From NCBI GenBank assembly GCA_021841985.1, contig JAKCCP010000380.1:1-5863 (forward strand): a stretch of DNA of 5,863 bases. Direction: 5' to 3'. A model generated the notes under the pieces. The model did no database searches. It saw nothing but the letters and a program-made list of their open reading frames with translations, and was not told the origin of the DNA. This document shows, piece by piece, positions 1 through 5,863 of this stretch. Each line of letters starts with the position of its first letter. Within the stretch, counting starts at the first letter, position 1. A program made the position numbers and the translations under genes. This DNA is from Pseudomonadota bacterium (GTDB taxonomy: Bacteria; Pseudomonadota; Alphaproteobacteria; Acetobacterales; Acetobacteraceae).

Positions 1-2
1 CG

Positions 3-863
3 CTCGCCATGGGCCACGAGATCGTCGGCCGCGTGGTCAAGCTCGGCCCCGACGCCAAGGGCGTGAAACTGGGTGATCTTCGGATCGTCTATCCCTGGGT
101 CGGCTGTGGCGAGTGTGCCGCGTGTCGGGCCGACGAGGACAATATGTGCCTCAAGCCGCGCAGCCTCGGCGTCTATCAGAACGGCGGCTACGCAACCCAT
201 GTGCTGGCGCCGCATCCGCGCCATCTCGTCGATCCCGGCACCCTCGATCCGGCGGTCGCGGCGACCTATGCCTGTTCCGGCATCACCGTCTATTCGGCGA
301 TCCAGAAGGTCATGCCGCTCGCGCCCGAGGAGCCGATCGTGCTGGTCGGCGCCGGCGGTCTGGGGATGAACGCCATCGAGATCCTCAAGGCGCTCAAGCA
401 CAAGAATATCGTCGTGGTCGATGTCAGCGCCGAAAAACGCGCCGCCGCCCTGCGCGAAGGGGCGAGCAAAACCGTCGATGGCACGGGCGAGGGTGTCGCC
501 AAGCGCATCATGGAAGCCTGCGGCGGGCCGGTCGCGGCGGTGATCGATCTCGTCAACGGCACGGCGACCGCCCGGTTCGCGTTCGATGCCCTGCGCAAGG
601 GCGGCAAACTCGTCCAGGTCGGCCTGTTCGGCGGCGAATTGTCGCTGCCGCTGCCCCTGATGCCGATCCGCGCGCTCACCGTCCAGGGGAGCTATGTCGG
701 CACGGTGAAGGATCTGCGGGCGTTGGTGAAACTGGCGCAGAACGGTGGGATCAAGCCGCTGCCGGTGTCCATGGTGCCACAACGCGAGGCGAACGACGCC
801 TTGATGCGGCTCCGCGATGGCAAGGTCACCGGGCGCCTCGTCCTGCGCGCGGAGGCAGCATGA
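3..863 (+). CDS. Zinc-dependent alcohol dehydrogenase, MDR family (5' end cut off by window edge)
   Basis: This is a cytosolic medium-chain dehydrogenase that should oxidise an alcohol, or reduce the matching aldehyde, with NAD(H). The frame is open to the window edge: Leu-Ala precede the first ATG at position 9, and that Met lies inside the conserved GHE zinc-binding segment. The real start is therefore upstream, and roughly 60 residues are missing, including the first catalytic-zinc cysteine. Counting from the ATG, H3-E4 belong to the catalytic zinc site. C33, C36, C39 and C47 form the structural-zinc lobe (GCGECAACRADEDNMC). C89 in ACSGITVY fits the later zinc cysteine. VGAGGLG at 113-119 is the Rossmann loop, and D138 at the end of the second strand favours NAD over NADP. 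The C-terminus is complete (stop TGA 861-863). It overlaps the next gene by 4 bases, so the two are co-transcribed. The substrate cannot be told from the sequence. Confidence 0.93.
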   Translation, partial: LAMGHEIVGRVVKLGPDAKGVKLGDLRIVYPWVGCGECAACRADEDNMCLKPRSLGVYQNGGYATHVLAPHPRHLVDPGTLDPAVAATYACSGITVYSAIQKVMPLAPEEPIVLVGAGGLGMNAIEILKALKHKNIVVVDVSAEKRAAALREGASKTVDGTGEGVAKRIMEACGGPVAAVIDLVNGTATARFAFDALRKGGKLVQVGLFGGELSLPLPLMPIRALTVQGSYVGTVKDLRALVKLAQNGGIKPLPVSMVPQREANDALMRLRDGKVTGRLVLRAEAA

Positions 864-1882
864 GCACGCGCCGCGCGGTCGTTCTGCGCCGCCGCCCGGT
901 CGGCGCGCCAACCCCGGATATTTTCGCGATCGAGGAAAGCGCCATTCCGACACCCGCCGAGGGGCAGGTGCTGACACGCACAATCTGGCTCTCGATCGAC
1001 CCCTACATGCGTGGGCGGCTGTCGGACGCCAAATCCTACGCTGCCCCGGTGCCGATCGGCGGCGTCATGGAGGGCGAGACCATCGGCGAGGTGGTCACTT
1101 CCCGCGCGCCGGGCTTCGCGCCCGGCGATATCGTGGTGGGCCCGCGCGGCTGGGCTTCGCATCTCGTCTCTGACACCAAGTTCCTCACAAAACTGCCGCG
1201 CGACGGCGCGCCGCTCTCGACCTATCTCGGCGTGCTCGGCATGCCGGGCACCACCGCCTATTCCGGCATGACCGATATCGGGCGGCCGAAAGCCGGCGAA
1301 ACCGTGGTGATCTCGGCCGCCTCCGGCGCGGTCGGCTCGGTTGCTGGCCAGCTTGCCAAGCGCGCCGGCGCCCGTGTCGTGGGCGTTGCCGGGGGCGCCG
1401 AAAAATGCCTCTACGTGCAGGAGACGCTCGGCTTCGATGAGTGCATCGACCACCGCGCCCTCGATCTCAAGGCGGCGCTCAACGATGTCTGCCCCAAGGG
1501 GATCGATGTCTATTTCGAGAATGTCGGCGGCGAACTTCAGCGCCTCGTGTTCCCTCGGCTCAATGCCTTCGGGCGGGTGGTGATGTGTGGCATGGTGGCG
1601 GAATACAACGACACCGAGCCGCGGCCGGGGCCGAACCTGATGATGGTGGTGCGCAATCGGCTGCACATCCAGGGCCTCATCGTCTCGGACAAACCCGAAC
1701 GCTTCGCTGAATGGCGGGCGCTGGCGACGCCCTGGGTGCGCGACGGCAGCCTGAAATACCGCGAGGATATCATCGAAGGTCTGGAGAATGCGCCCGAGGC
1801 GCTGGTCGGCATCCTGGGGGGAAAAAATTTCGGCAAACTGCTGGTGCGCGTCGGCGCGGATCCGACGCCGCGCGCGGGTTAA
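860..1882 (+). CDS. NADP-dependent zinc-free MDR oxidoreductase, CurA / leukotriene B4 dehydrogenase-like
   Basis: This is a 340-residue cytosolic enzyme of the zinc-independent MDR branch that reduces activated double bonds (enones, alkenals) with NADPH; bacterial curcumin reductase CurA is the best-known relative. Family marks are IWLSIDPYMRGRLSD at 42-56, GGVMEGETIGEVV at 67-79, PGTTAYSGM at 129-137, the nucleotide-binding loop AASGAVGS at 153-160, GGAEKC at 178-183 (K182 fits the NADPH-phosphate contact), YFENVGG at 218-224 and GRVVMCG at 238-244. There are no structural-zinc cysteines, and the length is normal for the family. The frame stays open far upstream, but the start at 860 is preferred because the protein then begins at the family N-terminus. 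It also has GGAGG at 851-855, four bases before the ATG, and forms an ATGA overlap with the upstream dehydrogenase. This overlap implies translational coupling. The natural substrate is unknown. Confidence 0.94.
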   Translation: MSTRRAVVLRRRPVGAPTPDIFAIEESAIPTPAEGQVLTRTIWLSIDPYMRGRLSDAKSYAAPVPIGGVMEGETIGEVVTSRAPGFAPGDIVVGPRGWASHLVSDTKFLTKLPRDGAPLSTYLGVLGMPGTTAYSGMTDIGRPKAGETVVISAASGAVGSVAGQLAKRAGARVVGVAGGAEKCLYVQETLGFDECIDHRALDLKAALNDVCPKGIDVYFENVGGELQRLVFPRLNAFGRVVMCGMVAEYNDTEPRPGPNLMMVVRNRLHIQGLIVSDKPERFAEWRALATPWVRDGSLKYREDIIEGLENAPEALVGILGGKNFGKLLVRVGADPTPRAG

Positions 1883-1892
1883 ATTTCTTCCC

Positions 1893-1944
1893 TTGCCGGA
1901 CGCGGAGCGCTAATATCTCAGCGTTCCGTGGAAAAATTCCGGAA
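1893..1944 (+). promoter_or_regulatory. Possible weak promoter and TTCC/GGAA inverted-repeat site before the lactonase gene
   Basis: The 83-base gap between the CurA-like gene and the lactonase gene is more AT-rich than its surroundings. It contains a -10-like TAATAT at 1911-1916 (4 of 6 consensus bases). A TTGCCG at 1893-1898 lies only 12 bases away, too close for a standard -35 box. Downstream, TTCCG (1924-1928) and CGGAA (1940-1944) form an inverted repeat that encloses GGAA-AAA-TTCC (1930-1940). It could be an operator or a small hairpin in the leader. No T-tract follows, so it is not a convincing terminator, and the lactonase gene may be read through from upstream. Confidence 0.2.
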
Positions 1945-1965
1945 GAATAGGGAAGGAAACAACCA

Positions 1966-3039
1966 ATGGACCGACGTATGCTGCTCCGCGGCTTGGCTGC
2001 GAGCGCGGTGGGCTTGGCCGCGACGGCGGCGCAGGCGCAAAGCGACCCCCCCGGCACCACGCCGCCGCCGCGCAACTGGGACGACCCCACCACCGTCATC
2101 TACCCTGATCCCGCCTTCGAGGTTTTCGATCCGCGCTTTGCCAAATACAACGCTGGCACGACTTCGCTCGAGCGCATCTGGACTGGGGCTGTGTGGACCG
2201 AGGGGCCAGTGTGGTTCGGCGATATGCACAGCCTGTTGTTCAGCGATATCCCGAACAACCGCATCCTGCGCTACGATACGATGACCAGTCAGACAACAAT
2301 TTTCCGTTATCCCTCGGACTATGTCAACGGCAACACGCGCGACCGACAGGGCAGGCTGGTTTCCTGCGAACAAGGCGGGCGGCGCATCAGCCGCACCGAA
2401 TATGACGGCAGCGTCATCACCATCGCCGACAGCTACCAGGGGAAAAAACTCAATTCCCCGAACGGCGTGATTGTGAAATCAGACGACACGATCTGGTTCA
2501 CCGATCCCACCTACGGCATCGGCGGCGACCACGAGGGCAACCGTGCCGAGCCCGAACTGCCGCGCAACGTTTATCGCTTCGATCCGAAAACCAACAAACT
2601 CAGCGTCGTCGTCGGCGATTTCTCGATGCCGAACGGGCTCTGCTTCTCGCCCGATGAGAAAAAACTCTACATCTCCGATACCGGCATTCTCGGCGGGCCA
2701 GAACCCAAACACACCCTGGTCCGCGTGTTCGATGTCGGCGAGGATGGCAAACTCACCAACGATCGTGTCTTCCACGATTTCAGGGACGACGGCACCTATA
2801 TCGCCGATGATATGCGCGTCGATGAGGACGGGAACCTCTGGTGCGCCGGCGGCTGGGGCCCGCCCAACATGAACGGCGTGCGCGTTTTCGCCCCTGACGG
2901 CACGCCGATCGGCGCCATCGTGCTTCCCGAAGTGGCCGGCAACCTCTGCTTTGGCGGCCACCACCATAACCGCCTGTTCATCGCCGCAAGCAAATCCATC
3001 TACGCGATCGACGTCGGCACCCGCGGCATCGAGTTGTGA
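1966..3039 (+). CDS. Exported SMP-30/gluconolactonase/LRE family protein (lactone hydrolase)
   Basis: This is a 357-residue six-bladed beta-propeller of the SMP-30/gluconolactonase family, which hydrolyses sugar or related lactones using a bound divalent metal. The leader MDRRMLLRGLAASAV has a twin arginine followed by an Ala-rich hydrophobic stretch. A cleavage site fits after AQA (22-24), so the protein is probably Tat-exported and works in the periplasm. Metal and active-site marks are E79 in WTEGPVW, N166 in LNSPNGV, D180 in WFTDPTYG, N223 in MPNGLCFSPD, D238 in YISDTG and D282 in ADDMRVDEDGNLW. The HHH at 332-334 sits in the last blade. AAGGA at 1953-1957 lies 8 bases before the ATG; a second in-frame ATG at 1978 would lose the first Arg pair, so 1966 is preferred. 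The exact lactone is unknown. The upstream dehydrogenases may be metabolic partners, but that is only an inference from position. Confidence 0.93.
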   Translation: MDRRMLLRGLAASAVGLAATAAQAQSDPPGTTPPPRNWDDPTTVIYPDPAFEVFDPRFAKYNAGTTSLERIWTGAVWTEGPVWFGDMHSLLFSDIPNNRILRYDTMTSQTTIFRYPSDYVNGNTRDRQGRLVSCEQGGRRISRTEYDGSVITIADSYQGKKLNSPNGVIVKSDDTIWFTDPTYGIGGDHEGNRAEPELPRNVYRFDPKTNKLSVVVGDFSMPNGLCFSPDEKKLYISDTGILGGPEPKHTLVRVFDVGEDGKLTNDRVFHDFRDDGTYIADDMRVDEDGNLWCAGGWGPPNMNGVRVFAPDGTPIGAIVLPEVAGNLCFGGHHHNRLFIAASKSIYAIDVGTRGIEL

Positions 3040-3060
3040 GCGCGCCGGGATAAATCGATT

Positions 3061-3115
3061 GAGGTCCAGGGGCTCGGCCCCTGGCGGGAGGTCCAGGAGG
3101 GCAGCGTCCTCCTGG
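3061..3115. repeat. Tandem-hairpin intergenic element built on a GAGGTCCAGG module
   Basis: Two perfect stem-loops stand side by side. Hairpin 1 pairs CCAGGGGC (3066-3073) with GCCCCTGG (3077-3084) around a 3-base loop. Hairpin 2 pairs CCAGGAGG (3093-3100) with CCTCCTGG (3108-3115) around a 7-base loop. Each begins with the same GAGGTCCAGG (3061-3070 and 3088-3097), giving a 27-base period. Because all arms share CCAGG or CCTGG, the outer arms could also pair with each other. This design resembles dispersed REP-like elements that I recall from Acetobacteraceae-type genomes; that recall is unverified. It lies in the gap between two convergent genes, a usual place for such elements. Confidence 0.75.
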
Positions 3116-3137
3116 CCTTTCTTCCCGAATCTTTTAG
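3093..3137 (+). terminator. Probable Rho-independent terminator of the lactonase gene
   Basis: The 8-base-pair stem CCAGGAGG/CCTCCTGG (3093-3115) is followed by CCTTTCTT and, further on, CTTTTA at 3131-3136, so the downstream tract is T-rich but interrupted. It lies 54 bases after the lactonase stop. The T-rich side is on the plus strand only. On the minus strand there is no T-run after the stem, so any help it gives in ending katG transcription would come from the stem alone. Confidence 0.55.
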
Positions 3138-3153
3138 GTCCTATCGTCCGAGA

Positions 3154-5609
<2,456 letters not shown>

Positions 5610-5686
5610 GATGGTTTCCCCTGGTTACGCCGGCCCGCCGCGCCAGGGAGGTGACGCGGCGCGGCACGGAAATTTCGCGGGGAGTG

Positions 5687-5701
5687 TGGCGTGAAACGCC
5701 A
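5687..5701. other. Small perfect inverted repeat upstream of the catalase remnant
   Basis: TGGCGT (5687-5692) and ACGCCA (5696-5701) are exact reverse complements around GAA. It lies 78 bases upstream of the remnant's ATG on the minus strand, in the 163-base gap before the next gene. It could be a leftover operator of the old catalase gene or a short hairpin. No clear -35/-10 pair accompanies it. Confidence 0.3.
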
Positions 5702-5724
5702 GGGCCGATCCAATTGATATTTCT

Positions 5725-5753
5725 GGCCATCGCCATCGACGGCGCCGATGGCC
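5725..5753 (-). terminator. Weak hairpin after the right-edge gene
   Basis: GGCCATCG (5725-5732) and CGATGGCC (5746-5753) form an 8-base-pair perfect stem with a 13-base GC-rich loop, starting 19 bases after the minus-strand stop codon at 5773. On that strand the stem is followed by AGAAATATCAATT, which is AT-rich but lacks a T-run. It may end or slow transcription of the gene entering from the right. Confidence 0.35.
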
Positions 5754-5772
5754 GAGCTCGCGCGGCCGGCGT

Positions 5773-5863
5773 TCAGAAAATCGGGCCGGCCTTGCCGTAG
5801 GGCACGACGATATCGGCGGGATCGGCGAGATTGAGCATGGCGCGGGCGCGCTCATCGAGCATG
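5773..5863 (-). CDS. C-terminal end of an unidentified protein (cut off by window edge)
   Basis: Only the last 29 full codons are present, read from the right edge. They include LDERARAMLNLADPAD followed by IVVPYGKAGPIF and a TGA stop at 5775-5773. The reading is supported by sensible amino acid content, a short helix-like start followed by a hydrophobic strand, and mostly G or C at third codon positions. A hairpin follows the stop. An overlapping frame on the same strand is Arg/Pro-rich and looks like a shadow. I do not recognise the family from this short end and assign no function. The Met at 5862 is unlikely to be the true start, because a 29-residue protein with this ending would be unusual. 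Confidence 0.55.
   Translation of the reverse strand, partial: MLDERARAMLNLADPADIVVPYGKAGPIF

Noticed and set aside
113..859. Long upstream extension of the reductase frame
   Set aside because: This part overlaps the dehydrogenase in another frame, is Arg-rich without motifs, and the family N-terminus begins at 860 with a good ribosome binding site.
692..1666. 324-codon open frame on the minus strand across the dehydrogenase and reductase genes
   Set aside because: It is antisense to two clear genes, is rich in His, Arg and Ala without any family motif, and is a usual by-product of GC-rich coding DNA.
5625..5855. 76-codon minus-strand frame near the right edge
   Set aside because: It has an Arg/Pro/Ser-rich shadow composition, and it overlaps the better-supported C-terminal end at 5773-5863 in another frame.

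Overview
The window looks like a stretch of a high-GC alphaproteobacterial chromosome. Several things point this way: GC-rich codon use with G or C in most third positions, a Tat-type signal on a lactonase, a KatG-type catalase-peroxidase, and a tandem-hairpin intergenic element rich in CCAGG/CCTGG. I associate that element, from memory only, with Acetobacteraceae and related Rhodospirillales. The taxonomic call is an inference; no rRNA or marker gene is present.

Left part, plus strand (1 to 3039). A zinc-dependent alcohol dehydrogenase enters from the left edge without its N-terminus. It overlaps by 4 bases (ATGA) with a zinc-free, NADP-type reductase of the CurA / leukotriene B4 dehydrogenase group. 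These two are almost certainly translationally coupled. After 83 bases comes an exported SMP-30/gluconolactonase family protein with a twin-arginine leader. The likely theme is oxidoreduction of alcohols, aldehydes or enones, plus periplasmic lactone hydrolysis, but no substrate can be read from the sequence.

Middle (3040 to 3153). A convergent intergenic gap holds two perfect stem-loops built on the same GAGGTCCAGG module. The second is followed by a T-rich stretch, so it probably ends transcription of the lactonase gene.

Right part, minus strand (3154 to 5863). A complete katG is preceded 80 bases upstream, on the same strand, by a 64-codon remnant of a different, monofunctional heme catalase. 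The remnant keeps a good ribosome binding site and start but stops just after the distal-histidine position; the rest of that catalase is absent. A 16-bp imperfect tandem repeat spans the remnant's stop codon. Further right, the last 29 full codons of an unidentified minus-strand gene enter from the right edge, with a weak hairpin downstream of its stop.

The most notable point is the catalase remnant sitting directly in front of an intact catalase-peroxidase. It suggests loss or replacement of one hydrogen-peroxide-removing enzyme beside another, and possibly that katG now uses the old catalase promoter region. I see no CRISPR array, transposase, tRNA, rRNA, toxin-antitoxin pair, defence gene or clearly new multi-gene system.
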